Notes: generated by a model not told the origin, from the letters alone. 64,000 nt of DNA from Alteribacter natronophilus (GCF_006007885.1 NZ_VCRO01000007.1:124001-188000), one strand, 5' to 3'. Counted from the stretch's first letter, positions 48,728-58,222 are shown. Made by a program: numbers and translations.

Positions 48728-50404
48728 ATGAATCTGAAAGCAGTTTATACGAAAGCACTGTTTAACGTACTGAAGGAAGACCTGAGCGAAAAGGAAGTCG
48801 AGGCACTGATTGAATTTCCGAAGCACGAAGCACACGGAGATCTGGCGTTTCCCTGTTTCAGACTTGCCTCCGTCAGAAAGCAGGCTCCAAACGTAATTTC
48901 CGCTGATGTGGCGGGGAAGCTTTCGGATCCGCTTATTGAACGGGCGGAAGCGGCCGGTCCCTATGTGAACATTTTCTTTAACCGTAAAGAAGTAAGCACG
49001 GAAGCTCTCAGGCAGCTCGAAGTACTCGGGCCTAAATTCGGGGACGGGCTTCGAAAAGAGAAGAACGTCGTGTTTGATTTTTCCTCACCTAACATTGCCA
49101 AGCCGTTTTCAATGGGGCATCTGCGCTCGACAATCATCGGACGGTCCCTTGCCGGTATCGCAGAAAAGAACGGATACAACGCCGTAAAGATCAATCACCT
49201 TGGTGACTGGGGGACGCAGTTCGGGAAGCTCATGTGCGCTTATACCCGGTGGGGGTCCGAAGCGGAAGTCCGGGAAAACCCGATTCCGGCCCTGATGCGC
49301 TACTATGTGCGGTACCACGAAGAAGCGGAAAAAGCTCCCGAGCTGGATGATGAAGCACGGGCGTGGTTTAAAAAGCTCGAGGACCAGGATGTTGAGGCGG
49401 TCAAGCTCTGGAACTGGTTCAAGGAGGAATCACTCAAGGAGTTCAGCAAAGTTTACGATCTCCTTGGTATTGAGTTTGATCATATGCAGGGGGAGTCATT
49501 CTATAACGATAAGATGGCGCCTGTAGCAGCTGAGCTGGAAGAAAAGAATCTGCTTGTGGAGTCAGACGGTGCCATGGTGGTGGAGACCGGTGAAGATGAA
49601 CCGCCGTGTCTGATTAAGAAAAAAGACGGTACGACGCTTTACGCCACCCGTGACCTGGCGGCAGCGATTTACCGGAAAAAGCAGTTTGATTTCCACAAGT
49701 GTGTCTACGTGGTCGGAGCCGAGCAGCAGCTGCATTTTTCCCAGGTGAAAACGGTCCTTGGCAGGATGGGGTATAACTGGACAGACGATCTTGTCCATGT
49801 CCCGTTCGGGCTGATCCTTCAGGGAGGAAAAAAGATGTCCACCCGTAAAGGAAAGATCGTCCTGCTTGAGGATGTCCTGCGTGATGCGATAGGGAGAGCA
49901 GAGAGGAATATTGTCGAAAAGAATCCGTCCCTTGAAAACCGGGAGGAAGTAGCGATGGATGTAGGTACAGGTGCTGTTGTGTTTCATGACCTGAAAAATG
50001 AGCGGATCAACAGCGTCGAATTTAACCTCGAACACATGCTCACTTTTGAAGGGGAAACGGGGCCTTACGTGCAGTATACCCATGCCCGTGCCATGACGCT
50101 TCTGGAGCGGGCGGAAGCGGATCCTGATCCGGGTGCTCTCGACGGTGATGAAGCATGGGCGGTTGTAAAGGAACTTCTTGCATTTCCTTCCGCAGTGGAA
50201 CGGGCGTGGTCCCAGTATGAACCGTCTGTCATTGCCAAATATGTGCTAGGACTTTCCTCAGCGTTTAATTCGTACTACGGGAAGGTACGCATTCTTGAAG
50301 ACGACGACCAGCTTCAGGCGAGACTCGCTCTCGTAAAAGCGGTTACGGATGTCCTGAAAGAAGGTCTCGGTCTTCTCGGGGTTAAAGCGCCTGACCGGAT
50401 GTAG
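48728..50404 (+). CDS. argS: Arginyl-tRNA synthetase
   Basis: 558 residues, full length for the family. Class I synthetase that charges tRNA-Arg. The HIGH-type motif appears in SSPNIAKPFSMGHLRST and KMSKS as KMSTRKG (about residue 370), with the N-terminal tRNA D-loop domain and a C-terminal anticodon-binding helical domain. ATG at 48728 follows AAAGGGAG. Controlled by a T-box leader about 250-490 bp upstream. Confidence 0.97.
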   Translation: MNLKAVYTKALFNVLKEDLSEKEVEALIEFPKHEAHGDLAFPCFRLASVRKQAPNVISADVAGKLSDPLIERAEAAGPYVNIFFNRKEVSTEALRQLEVLGPKFGDGLRKEKNVVFDFSSPNIAKPFSMGHLRSTIIGRSLAGIAEKNGYNAVKINHLGDWGTQFGKLMCAYTRWGSEAEVRENPIPALMRYYVRYHEEAEKAPELDDEARAWFKKLEDQDVEAVKLWNWFKEESLKEFSKVYDLLGIEFDHMQGESFYNDKMAPVAAELEEKNLLVESDGAMVVETGEDEPPCLIKKKDGTTLYATRDLAAAIYRKKQFDFHKCVYVVGAEQQLHFSQVKTVLGRMGYNWTDDLVHVPFGLILQGGKKMSTRKGKIVLLEDVLRDAIGRAERNIVEKNPSLENREEVAMDVGTGAVVFHDLKNERINSVEFNLEHMLTFEGETGPYVQYTHARAMTLLERAEADPDPGALDGDEAWAVVKELLAFPSAVERAWSQYEPSVIAKYVLGLSSAFNSYYGKVRILEDDDQLQARLALVKAVTDVLKEGLGLLGVKAPDRM

Positions 50405-50501
50405 GGCTGCCGGCGTTCAGCTTCGCGGGACCAGAGGTTCACTGCCTGAAAGGTATACTCATCTGAATGAATGTTATAAAGATGTCACAAACCCTTCTTG
50501 A

Positions 50502-50524
50502 AAGCCGGGCCTCCCGGCTTTATA
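50502..50524 (+). terminator. Terminator after argS
   Basis: AAGCCGGG and CCCGGCTTT pair around CCT, followed by an AT-rich tail. Confidence 0.65.
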
Positions 50525-50570
50525 TTAGAAAGTAGACTCTATGAATTAATACCGCCAGGGGGTAACATAA

Positions 50571-51602
50571 ATGAAAAAAACAGCATGGTTTGGTCTCTCT
50601 TTTGCACTGGCAGTTGCAGCGGCTGCCTGTCAGAACGAAGACGCTCCTGAAAACGGGGCCGCGAACGGGGAAGCCGATCCTGAAGAAAACGGGGATGCCT
50701 CTCAGGAGGAAGCGGTCGATCTGGACGGTGACGAATTTTACGTCCACAACGACGAACTCCAGATGACCCATATTCACGGACTCGGGTACGCAGGGAACGA
50801 TGGGCTGCTTTATGTGGCCACTCATCACGGACTGGCGATTTACGATGACGGTTCCTGGTACGAAACTGCCGAGGAGAAAAATGACTACATGGGCTTCAAC
50901 GCTGTAGAATCAGGTTTTTACACCAGCGGTCACCCGGGGGAAGCGTCAAGCTTTGATGTGGATCCGATCGGTCTCGTGAAAAGCACCGATGGAGGAAAGA
51001 CGCTGGAATCCCTTGATCTTCTCGGGGAAACAGATTTCCATGTAAAAGGTACGGGCTATTACTCCAATGCGGTTTACGTCTATAACCCGGCTCCGAGCGA
51101 CCGACTTGAGGAAACAGGTCTTTATTATACGCTGGACGACGCAGAGTCGTGGGAAAAAGCGGAAGGTGACGGCCTGCCCGAAGCCAATTACGATCAGGGA
51201 GGATACCCGGATTACTCAGTTGCCGTGCATCCTGTAGAAGAGAGTACGCTTGCTGTCGGTACAGCGGAAGGACTTTTTCTCTCGGAGGATTATGGGAATA
51301 CGTTTGAACAGACAACAGTGGATCTGCCGGTCATGAGTGCTGTGTTTCACGAGGAACAGGTGTATGCAGCAGTCTGGGACGGTGAAGTCCGTCTTGTCCA
51401 GCTTGACGGCGAAGAAGTGACAGAACTGAACATGCCTGAAATCGACGAGCAGGACGGCATTCAGTACATTGCCGTTAACCCTGAGTATCGCGAGGAAATA
51501 GCTGTTACGACCTTCATGGGCGACGGTTTTCTGAGTGAGGACAGCGGTGCCGAGTGGAAGCAGATTATTGAAGGCGGCGGCGTACACGGGGATGAACATT
51601 AA
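50571..51602 (+). CDS. BNR-repeat lipoprotein (F510_1955 family glycosylhydrolase-like)
   Basis: 343 residues. Lipoprotein signal with AAAC (Cys 20), an acidic linker (to about 55), then a beta-propeller with Asp-box/BNR motifs (STDGGKTLESL, TLDDAESWEKA, SEDYGNTFEQT, SEDSGAEWKQI). The start of the domain, MTHIHGLGYAGNDGLLYVATHHGLAIY, matches the group named F510_1955. Enzymatic activity is unproven; relatives often lie near copper genes, as here. Confidence 0.82.
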   Translation: MKKTAWFGLSFALAVAAAACQNEDAPENGAANGEADPEENGDASQEEAVDLDGDEFYVHNDELQMTHIHGLGYAGNDGLLYVATHHGLAIYDDGSWYETAEEKNDYMGFNAVESGFYTSGHPGEASSFDVDPIGLVKSTDGGKTLESLDLLGETDFHVKGTGYYSNAVYVYNPAPSDRLEETGLYYTLDDAESWEKAEGDGLPEANYDQGGYPDYSVAVHPVEESTLAVGTAEGLFLSEDYGNTFEQTTVDLPVMSAVFHEEQVYAAVWDGEVRLVQLDGEEVTELNMPEIDEQDGIQYIAVNPEYREEIAVTTFMGDGFLSEDSGAEWKQIIEGGGVHGDEH

Positions 51603-51615
51603 TTTAATTTTTTCT

Positions 51616-51650
51616 GAACACACAGTCTGGAGTGGCTGTGTGTTTTTTCA
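51616..51650 (+). terminator. Terminator of the BNR lipoprotein gene
   Basis: AACACACAG and CTGTGTGTT form a 9-bp stem followed by TTTT. Confidence 0.82.
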
Positions 51651-51739
51651 GATTGCGGTGAGGTTTTGACTTGGGATTTCCCGATGGCAGAGCAGGGAGT
51701 CTGTCCCTTTCCTCTTCGCCGCTTGCGGAAACTTCACCC

Positions 51740-51768
51740 TTGATTCATATACCCCTATGAGGTATATT
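51740..51768 (+). promoter_or_regulatory. copA promoter with CsoR-type operator
   Basis: TTGATT (51740-51745), 17 bp, TATATT (51763-51768). The imperfect palindrome TATACCCCTATGAGGTATA (51748-51766) covers the spacer and -10, the usual place for CsoR repression relieved by Cu(I). Confidence 0.72.
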
Positions 51769-51808
51769 GAGGGTAACTACAGCAGTAAAAAAACAGGAGG
51801 TTCCGCTT

Positions 51809-54058
51809 ATGGCAAAGCAGCGGTTTGGAATAGAGGGGATGCACTGCGCATCCTGTGTGAACAGGGTTGAAAAGAAGATATCGAAAGTGGACGGCGTAGA
51901 ATCGGTGAATGTGAACCTGGCAACTCACCAGGCCCAGGTCACCGGGGATCTTTCGGAGGAAAGGATTGGGGAGATCATCGCATCTGTGGAAAAGATCGGA
52001 TTCGGTGCAAAGCCGCTCAGCGATGAAAAGGAAGAGGATCTCTCAAAAAAACAGGCGGCCGAATCGAAAAAGCTGTTCAGGGATTTTACGTTCGCGGCAG
52101 CTGTAACAGCCATCGTCCTGATCGGGAGTATCCCCCACATGATGCACACGTGGGGGACGTGGGTACCAGGGTGGATGAGCAACCCGTTCTTCCTGCTGAT
52201 TCTCACCACCTACGTGCAGCTCGTACCCGGGTGGCGTTTTTATAAAAACAGCTACAAAGTTCTCCGGAGTAAATCTGCTGATATGAACGTTCTTGTTGCA
52301 ATGGGTACGACCTCGGCGTGGCTCTACTCAGCTGCAATGACACTTTTTCCGGGCTTCCTGACCGGGGCGGGGTTTCCGTACCAGCTTTACTACGATGTGA
52401 CGACAGTCATTACGACACTCATTCTTCTCGGCCGTTATTTTGAAGCGAAGGCTAAAGGGGAAACTTCCACCGCCATTAAAAAGCTCATGAATCTGCAGGC
52501 AAAAACCGCCCGCGTCGTCCGAGATGGGGAAGAGCGTGAAATCCCTGTCGATGACGTTAAGGAAGGGGACCATATCGTTGTCCGTCCGGGAGAGAGGGTT
52601 CCTGTGGACGGTGTGATCGTCAAGGGAACATCATCTGTGGATGAATCGATGCTCACCGGAGAATCGATTCCTGTCTCCAAAGGGACAGACGATCAGGTGA
52701 TCGGAGCTACAATTAACAAAACGGGAAGTTTTACGTTCAGGGCATCGAAAGTGGGGAAAGATACGACACTTTCCCAGATTATCAGAATGGTAAATGAAGC
52801 CCAGGGCTCGAAGGCGCCGATTCAGCGGATGGTGGATGTCATCAGTGCCTACTTCGTTCCTGCCGTAGTGGCCATTGCCACTGTAAGCTTTCTCGTCTGG
52901 CTTGTATTTGGACCCGATCCGTCGTTTATCTTTGCCCTGACCACGTTCATTGCGATTCTTATTATTGCCTGTCCGTGTGCTCTCGGCCTTGCCACACCGA
53001 CGGCCATTATGGTCGGAACGGAGAAAGGGGCAGATCACGGCGTCCTTATTAAAGATGCCTCCAGTCTTGAGCAGGCTCACAAAGTGAACACTGTCGTTCT
53101 AGATAAAACAGGCACAATTACAGAAGGTAAACCGGCTCTGACTGACATCGTGGCAGCGGAGCGTTACGATGAAACCGAACTGCTCACAATGGCAGCATCC
53201 ATCGAAACAGCCTCCGAGCATCCACTTGGCGAAGCTGTTGTAAGAGGAGCAAAGGAAAAGTCACTTTCTCTGTCAGAGCCGGAGTCATTCAATTCCATTA
53301 CCGGACACGGCATTGAAGCGCGCTGGAATGGCCGTGACTGTCTGGCGGGTAACGAGAAGCTTATGCGCGAGCGCGGCATCGACCTGTCCGGCATGGACGC
53401 TGCAGCTTCATCCCTTGCTGCACAGGGGAAAACGCCGATGTATATTGCGGCAGACGGGCACATTGCGGGAATTGTGGCTGTCGCAGACCGCCTGAAACCG
53501 GATGCAGCCCGCTCGGTAAAAGCCATGAAGGATCTTGGAATTGAGGTTGTCATGCTCACGGGCGATAACAGGCAGACTGCCGAAGCGATTGCCCGTGAAG
53601 CAGGGATCACGCAGTTTGAAGCGGAAGTTCTGCCGGAAGACAAAGCGGGGTACGTGAAAAAACTCCAGAAAGACGGCCGGCGGGTGGCTATGGTAGGGGA
53701 TGGAATCAACGATGCACCTGCCCTTGCCCAGGCTGATATCAGTATTGCAGTAGGAACGGGAACTGACGTGGCGATGGAAACAGCGAACATTACGCTTATG
53801 CGGGGAGATATGATGAGCGTCGTCACAGCGCTCAGGCTCTCCAGGTCCACAATGAGAATGATCTGGCAGAACCTCGGCTGGGCATTCGGCTACAACATTA
53901 TTCTCATTCCGGTTGCTGCAGGACTGCTTTATCCGTTTTTCGGGCTCCTCCTTAACCCGATGCTTGCCGGGGCAGCCATGGCGTTCAGCTCTGTATCCGT
54001 CGTCCTGAACACCCTTCGCCTGAAGAGGTTTAAAACGCTGGAGGCAGAGCCAGCCTGA
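51809..54058 (+). CDS. copA: Copper-exporting P1B-type ATPase
   Basis: 749 residues. One N-terminal heavy-metal domain with MHCASC (Cys13, Cys16; many Bacillus CopA proteins have two such domains), eight helices, TGES actuator motif, CPC metal site (Cys388-Pro-Cys390), phosphorylated Asp432 in DKTGT, HP motif in SEHPLG and [10 protein letters not shown]. Motifs [11 protein letters not shown] and FGYN fit Cu(I) export. ATG at 51809 has AGGAGG 7 nt upstream; an in-frame start at 51767 would overlap the promoter. No copZ or csoR next to it. Confidence 0.95.
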   Translation: MAKQRFGIEGMHCASCVNRVEKKISKVDGVESVNVNLATHQAQVTGDLSEERIGEIIASVEKIGFGAKPLSDEKEEDLSKKQAAESKKLFRDFTFAAAVTAIVLIGSIPHMMHTWGTWVPGWMSNPFFLLILTTYVQLVPGWRFYKNSYKVLRSKSADMNVLVAMGTTSAWLYSAAMTLFPGFLTGAGFPYQLYYDVTTVITTLILLGRYFEAKAKGETSTAIKKLMNLQAKTARVVRDGEEREIPVDDVKEGDHIVVRPGERVPVDGVIVKGTSSVDESMLTGESIPVSKGTDDQVIGATINKTGSFTFRASKVGKDTTLSQIIRMVNEAQGSKAPIQRMVDVISAYFVPAVVAIATVSFLVWLVFGPDPSFIFALTTFIAILIIACPCALGLATPTAIMVGTEKGADHGVLIKDASSLEQAHKVNTVVLDKTGTITEGKPALTDIVAAERYDETELLTMAASIETASEHPLGEAVVRGAKEKSLSLSEPESFNSITGHGIEARWNGRDCLAGNEKLMRERGIDLSGMDAAASSLAAQGKTPMYIAADGHIAGIVAVADRLKPDAARSVKAMKDLGIEVVMLTGDNRQTAEAIAREAGITQFEAEVLPEDKAGYVKKLQKDGRRVAMVGDGINDAPALAQADISIAVGTGTDVAMETANITLMRGDMMSVVTALRLSRSTMRMIWQNLGWAFGYNIILIPVAAGLLYPFFGLLLNPMLAGAAMAFSSVSVVLNTLRLKRFKTLEAEPA

Positions 54059-54090
54059 TTTCAGGTTATATAAATCTGATTTTACTGCGA

Positions 54091-54134
54091 GGTACCGGTA
54101 AAGGGAGCAGTTCCTTTATCCGGTACCTTTTTTC
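54091..54134 (+). terminator. Terminator of copA
   Basis: GGTACCGG(T)AAAGG and CCTTTA(T)CCGGTACC pair, followed by TTTTTT. Confidence 0.9.
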
Positions 54135-54195
54135 TTTCTGCAGAAGGTTTAAGAATACCTGAGCGGGTAAAGGACGGATAAGGAGGGATACGGCC

Positions 54196-54555
54196 ATGGG
54201 AGCAAACGCACGTGATCTGACATCACAGGATTGGGTGAATACCAACCTGGTGTGCCGGATGAACAAGGCCTTTTCCGTAACAGTGCCCAAGAAGCTCCGG
54301 GAGCAGCTGGAACTTGAATCCCATAGTAAAGTGATTCTCCTCATCGACCATGAACAGGTACTCGTCTCGACTAAAACAATTGATGAAACACTGGATATTC
54401 AGAGCCACCTGAATGAAAACGGTTCATTTTATCTTCCGAAGGAGATCAGGGATTACCTGCACCTGTCTCCGGGTGCCACCTTTGAGATTTACATGGGAGA
54501 GGATCCTTCAGAACCCTGCGAGCTGCTGTTAAAACCTATCATTAGAGGGGTATAG
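54196..54555 (+). CDS. Regulator with two SpoVT/AbrB-like domains
   Basis: 119 residues. The first swapped-hairpin motif, NKAFSVTVPKKLREQLELES..KVILLIDHEQVLV, spans about 23-60; the second, NENGSFYLPKEIRDYLHLSPGATFEIYMGED, spans about 75-110. AbrB-fold DNA-binding proteins usually have one copy and dimerise; here two copies in one chain could build a pseudo-dimer. Start ATG at 54196 sits inside a possible region of GGAGGGA; Met at residue 22 is an alternative that would still retain both domains. Targets unknown. Confidence 0.7.
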   Translation: MGANARDLTSQDWVNTNLVCRMNKAFSVTVPKKLREQLELESHSKVILLIDHEQVLVSTKTIDETLDIQSHLNENGSFYLPKEIRDYLHLSPGATFEIYMGEDPSEPCELLLKPIIRGV

Positions 54556-54624
54556 GCGGAGCAGTCGTACGGTGCAGGGAGGAATATTTTTTTGGTTGGA
54601 TCTGCTTTTAAGGAGGCTGTCCGA

Positions 54625-54720
54625 ATGCGGGGGCTTCGGGGCCCGCTCCCCGCAGGTGCAGCCGGGGAGCATCGGTTTTGGGAAGCGGTGCGCAGCATGT
54701 GCGGCAGAGATTTTACATAA
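54625..54720 (+). CDS. Possible 31-residue peptide
   Basis: ATG at 54625 follows AAGGAGG by 8 nt; the frame runs 31 codons to TAA at 54718. Arg/Gly-rich (MRGLRGPLPAG...). It ends 5 bp before the convergent gene. No homologue is recognised and it may be a chance frame. Confidence 0.3.
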   Translation: MRGLRGPLPAGAAGEHRFWEAVRSMCGRDFT

Positions 54721-54725
54721 CTGTT

Positions 54726-55337
54726 TTAGGACAATACAGTTCTGCCCGATTCGTCCAGGCTGTGCTCGTGACCAGTGTTTCCGCTCTCCGTCTCATGGGA
54801 GGGAAGCAGCGGAAACAGCAGGTAGACCGTAAAAACAGCAGCAAGGAAAATACAGCTCAATGCCAGCCGGGGAAAGGAAAAGTTCCGGCCGGCTTTTTCT
54901 GCGTTTTTACTTGCCCTCTCCTTCAGCTGTTGTCTGCTTTCCAGCCACTGGCAGGTCCAGAGAAAGGCTGCTCCTGTAAGAAGAAGGGATACAAGGATAG
55001 CGGCAGATGCTGCCCCACGGGACAGCATTTCAGCGGTCATTGCCCCCATCATACCTGCCATGCCCCCGGTAAATGCGCCTTCCGTTACTGCAAGCCCTTT
55101 GAACGGGAGCCCGGCTGCGGTACCGGTCAGTGTCCCTGCTGAGATTCCGTATAAAAGGGAGGATGCGAACTCCCCATGGTGGAGACCACCGGCGGTCACT
55201 CCGGCAGTAAGTCCTGCAAGCATGGAGAGGGCCATTACAGTCATCATTTTTTCCATCTGTGTAACGGCTTTTTCGGTTTTAATTGCAGTCATGATAAAAA
55301 ATACAGAAATAACAGCAGTAAGAGCAATGGACCACAT
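54726..55337 (-). CDS. Gly/Met-rich polytopic membrane protein, hypothetical
   Basis: 203 residues with about five helices; the middle is rich in Gly, Met and Ala (GGMAGMMGAMTAEML), and the C-terminus is a His/Glu-containing tail (HETESGNTGHEHSLDE). ATG at 55337 follows AAAGGAGG. The Met- and His-rich character and position near copA could mean a metal-linked role, but no family is recognised. Confidence 0.65.
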   Translation of the reverse strand: MWSIALTAVISVFFIMTAIKTEKAVTQMEKMMTVMALSMLAGLTAGVTAGGLHHGEFASSLLYGISAGTLTGTAAGLPFKGLAVTEGAFTGGMAGMMGAMTAEMLSRGAASAAILVSLLLTGAAFLWTCQWLESRQQLKERASKNAEKAGRNFSFPRLALSCIFLAAVFTVYLLFPLLPSHETESGNTGHEHSLDESGRTVLS

Positions 55338-55531
55338 ATACCCGCGCCTCCTTTATATATTGAATAAAACCTGTCCTCCTACTGGCATATTCATTTGAAG
55401 GGGGAAATAGAAGAGGAGCCTGTACAGAACGGAAAAAACGCTGCGGAAAGTGCCCGTTAGCGCTTTTTATCGTTATTTCATTCTTTTTGTAAAGTCTATT
55501 TTGAATTGAAGCAATCCATCCGAAAACAGTC

Positions 55532-56098
55532 TTATTTTTCCCGCTTGTAGGGCATTTCCACCGTTGTGGTACTGTGGTCGGCGACGAGGTATTTTGACCG
55601 GCCGAGATAGAGGGGGAGGTTTACCTTTTCGAAGTCCGGGAGGCGGTCAGATCCGAATACATCTTCATCCCGGTGAAAACGGGTCATATCTCCCACAATC
55701 CAGTCATGGTCTCCATAGCGGTTAACATCACGTACACGGCATTCATACGCCACGTAGGCGTCGGTCAGTATCGGTGCATTTACTGTTTCGCCGGTTTTCC
55801 AGCCGATCCCGAGGCGTTCGAATTTGTCCCCGTCCGCTCCGGTTTCCTTACCGGCACCGTCGATATATCGAGCAAACTCGGCAGGTACAAAATTGATGGC
55901 AAAGCTGCCGGATTCCTTGATCAGGTGGTGGGTGAAACGCTCTTCGGCTACAGCTACTCCATATATCGGAGGATCGAAGGAAATATAGGAGTGCCAGCCG
56001 GCGGCCATAATATTCTGCGTGCTGCCGGAGCGGGCAGTAACGAGAGCAACGAGGCCCGGATAGCTGTGCATGACGGTCTTTTCCGTACTTGTAAGCAT
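55532..56098 (-). CDS. Flavin reductase-like FMN-binding protein
   Basis: 188 residues. FMN-binding split barrel of the flavin reductase family: LVALVTARSGSTQNIMAAGWHSYISFDPPIYGVAV (strands and FMN-contact loop) and SGSFAINFVP. It probably reduces flavins with NAD(P)H or serves an oxygenase partner; no partner is adjacent. ATG at 56098; an upstream TTG at 56104 is closer to AAAGGA and is possible. A longer reading upstream has no support. Confidence 0.82.
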   Translation of the reverse strand: MLTSTEKTVMHSYPGLVALVTARSGSTQNIMAAGWHSYISFDPPIYGVAVAEERFTHHLIKESGSFAINFVPAEFARYIDGAGKETGADGDKFERLGIGWKTGETVNAPILTDAYVAYECRVRDVNRYGDHDWIVGDMTRFHRDEDVFGSDRLPDFEKVNLPLYLGRSKYLVADHSTTTVEMPYKREK

Positions 56099-56191
56099 AG
56101 TCAAAACGTCCTTTCCAGATCGGTCTGACTCTATTATAAAAGCCGCGCTCCCGGGTTGGAAGCGCGGCGCTCTATCCATCGCAGCCAGTCA

Positions 56192-56947
56192 TCAGTTGAA
56201 AACGTCGTAGTCAGCGGCATCTCCGGCTGTAAACGGCTCACTTACATCGAGGTGGCCAAGGAATTCTTCCGGAACTTCACCGTCAACCTGAAGCTGGGTT
56301 TTATCGTAGCCGAATTGGCTCATATGCATGGCAAGCTGTTCATAGAACATCAGCTCTCCTGACGAACCGAGGTTCAGTTCAAACACTTCGGATGAAAAAG
56401 AAACAAAGGCAGTATCGCCCTCAAAAGTTACAGACTGAACAGTCACGTCAGCTCCGTGAAACAGACCAGTAAGACCGCTGTGTTCCGGTCCGTTGATCCA
56501 GCCCTCCAGTACCTGTTTTGCTCCCTCTTCATTATGTGTAACCGTTTCGTCCGTGGAAACACGGTATGTCTCCATCAGCTGGTCGTCGCTGAAGTAGTAG
56601 TCCACACCTTCCAGAACAGCGGCTTCTTCACCTTCACTGCTGTCAGAGCCTTCGCCCTCACTGCTATCCTCTTCCTCTAAAGATTCTTCGGTTTCCTCTT
56701 CCTGGCCGTCTTCTTCGGCCTCCTCATCGTCAGAAACCTCTTCATCTTCGTCATTTTCTTCATCATCCAGTTCTTCATCACCGAGCTCTTCGTCATCCTG
56801 CTCTGTGTTCTCATCGCCTTCGGTCTGCTCTTCAGTAACATCCTCGTCTGCAGATGCCGGCGTATCTTCCCCGTTGTCTCCCTGGCCGCATGCAGACAGT
56901 ACGAGTGCTGTGCTCAGTGTAACAAATAGCCATTTTGCTTTTTTCAT
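56192..56947 (-). CDS. Acidic GerMN-domain lipoprotein
   Basis: 251 residues. Lipobox VLSAC gives Cys20; a disordered Glu/Asp linker covers about 25-112; one GerMN domain (about 115-235) follows: VDYYFSDDQLMETYRV, GAKQVLEGWINGPEHSGL, FVSFSSEVFELNLGSSGEL. GerMN domains also occur in GerM and in the RsiX gene 2 kb away. It has an ECF/SigX-type promoter (56993-57018), so it probably belongs to the envelope-stress regulon of the neighbouring sigma factor. Confidence 0.85.
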   Translation of the reverse strand: MKKAKWLFVTLSTALVLSACGQGDNGEDTPASADEDVTEEQTEGDENTEQDDEELGDEELDDEENDEDEEVSDDEEAEEDGQEEETEESLEEEDSSEGEGSDSSEGEEAAVLEGVDYYFSDDQLMETYRVSTDETVTHNEEGAKQVLEGWINGPEHSGLTGLFHGADVTVQSVTFEGDTAFVSFSSEVFELNLGSSGELMFYEQLAMHMSQFGYDKTQLQVDGEVPEEFLGHLDVSEPFTAGDAADYDVFN

Positions 56948-56992
56948 AGTTGACCCCTTCTTTCGAAGAAAATTTTGTCTGCTTTCTCGTTA

Positions 56993-57018
56993 GACGGTTA
57001 CAGAAGAAATAGGTTACA
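56993..57018 (-). promoter_or_regulatory. ECF/SigX-type promoter of the GerMN lipoprotein gene
   Basis: On the minus strand TGTAAC (57013-57018), 16 bp, CGTC (56993-56996). The -35 hexamer is the same as in the sigX autopromoter. Confidence 0.65.
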
Positions 57019-57190
57019 GGATTAGCAGGTTTTTCATCCAGAATGAGTCGAAAGGAGGGGGCGGGTGTCGAAAGGCCTGGGCGTATTTTAGGGATTAGCA
57101 ATAAGGGAAAAAAGAAATACAGTAAAGGAGGGAGGAAGTAAAGCGTATACTTTTACATACTCACTTACCTGATGAAAGGAGAGGGCCCCA

Positions 57191-57928
57191 TTGAGTCACA
57201 GACATTCTGAAATTTTTGCCCACAGAGGTTCGTCGGCAAGGTGTCCGGAAAATACTATGGCTGCCTTTTATGGTGCACAGGCAGATGGGGCAGATGGAAT
57301 TGAGCTCGACGTCCAGCTCACTGGAGATGGACAGGTGGCTGTAATCCACGATCATGTACTTGACCGGACAACCACAGGCACGGGACTTGTCCGCAGCCAT
57401 ACAATGGATGAAATCCGGCAGTACTCGGCCGGGTCCTGGTTTTCACCGGCTTTTTCAGAGGAGCGGGTGCCGTCTTTACTCGAGGTGCTTGAGTGGATCA
57501 GCTCCACACCACTCAAGCTGAATATTGAACTGAAGTGCCCTGCATGGGACCGGCAGGAGCTGGCGGAAGCCGTTGAACAGCTTGTGCGGAAATGCGGGGT
57601 TTCCAAAAAGGTGATCTATTCGAGCTTTGATCATCTGGCTCTTAAAGTGCTTGAGAGACTTTCGCCGGATACCGAACGGGCAGCACTTATCGGCGGTACT
57701 ATAATTGACGCGGAAAAGTACGCCGTTCAAAACCATTTCAGCGGTCTTCACGTTTACTATCCGATGATTGATGAACAGACGGCAGAGGCCATCATCGGCA
57801 GGGGGCTTGCTCTCAGGCTGTATACAGTGAACGATCCCGACTGGCTGGCTTACTTCCTGAAACAGGGTGTTACAGCCGTGATGACGGATGATCCCCGTTC
57901 TGCAGTCGATATAAGAAAAGGAAAATAA
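57191..57928 (+). CDS. Glycerophosphodiester phosphodiesterase
   Basis: 245 residues, GDPD TIM barrel: AHRGSSARCPENTMAAF (catalytic His and Glu), GADGIELDVQLTGDGQVAVIHDHVLDRTT (metal ligands and second His) and LYTVNDPDWLAYFL. It hydrolyses glycerophosphodiesters to glycerol-3-phosphate and an alcohol; no signal peptide, so it is cytoplasmic. The start is TTG at 57191 (first residues MSHRHSE), 9 nt after GGAGAGG. Confidence 0.9.
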   Translation: MSHRHSEIFAHRGSSARCPENTMAAFYGAQADGADGIELDVQLTGDGQVAVIHDHVLDRTTTGTGLVRSHTMDEIRQYSAGSWFSPAFSEERVPSLLEVLEWISSTPLKLNIELKCPAWDRQELAEAVEQLVRKCGVSKKVIYSSFDHLALKVLERLSPDTERAALIGGTIIDAEKYAVQNHFSGLHVYYPMIDEQTAEAIIGRGLALRLYTVNDPDWLAYFLKQGVTAVMTDDPRSAVDIRKGK

Positions 57929-57938
57929 TCAGAGTAGG

Positions 57939-57975
57939 AACCTGCCTGGATGAGCTGAACCGGGCAGGTTTCTTT
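57939..57975 (+). terminator. Terminator of the GDPD gene
   Basis: AACCTGCC and GGGCAGGTT pair, followed by TCTTTT. Confidence 0.82.
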
Positions 57976-58126
57976 TACGTAAAGGGCAGAGCGGAAAATT
58001 CCTTGAGCACTACATTATTTCACAAAAAGTAACGCGTACAGCATCATCACTCTATGTTACGCTATTCCCCGGATGTCATCGTTTGATATAATAAACGGAC
58101 AGATTATGAGGAAGGTGGACAAGCAC

Positions 58127-58222
58127 GTGCGCGGACAGAATATTAAATTAGCCATACTCCTGCTGATTCTGGGCTTTATCGGCGGATCACTGTACTGGGT
58201 CTGGGTATTCCTTACCCAGTAA
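58127..58222 (+). CDS. Small single-helix membrane protein
   Basis: 31 residues from GTG at 58127 (GGAAGGTGG upstream): a short basic head and one helix (LAILLLILGFIGGSLYWVWVFL). An in-frame ATG at 58106 would add seven residues. A -10-like TGATATAAT lies at 58084-58092. The family is not recognised, but the organisation looks like a real small gene. Confidence 0.55.
   Translation: MRGQNIKLAILLLILGFIGGSLYWVWVFLTQ

Noticed and set aside
57161..57400. Minus-strand frame over the GDPD start
   Set aside because: Antisense shadow; the GDPD catalytic motifs lie on the plus strand.
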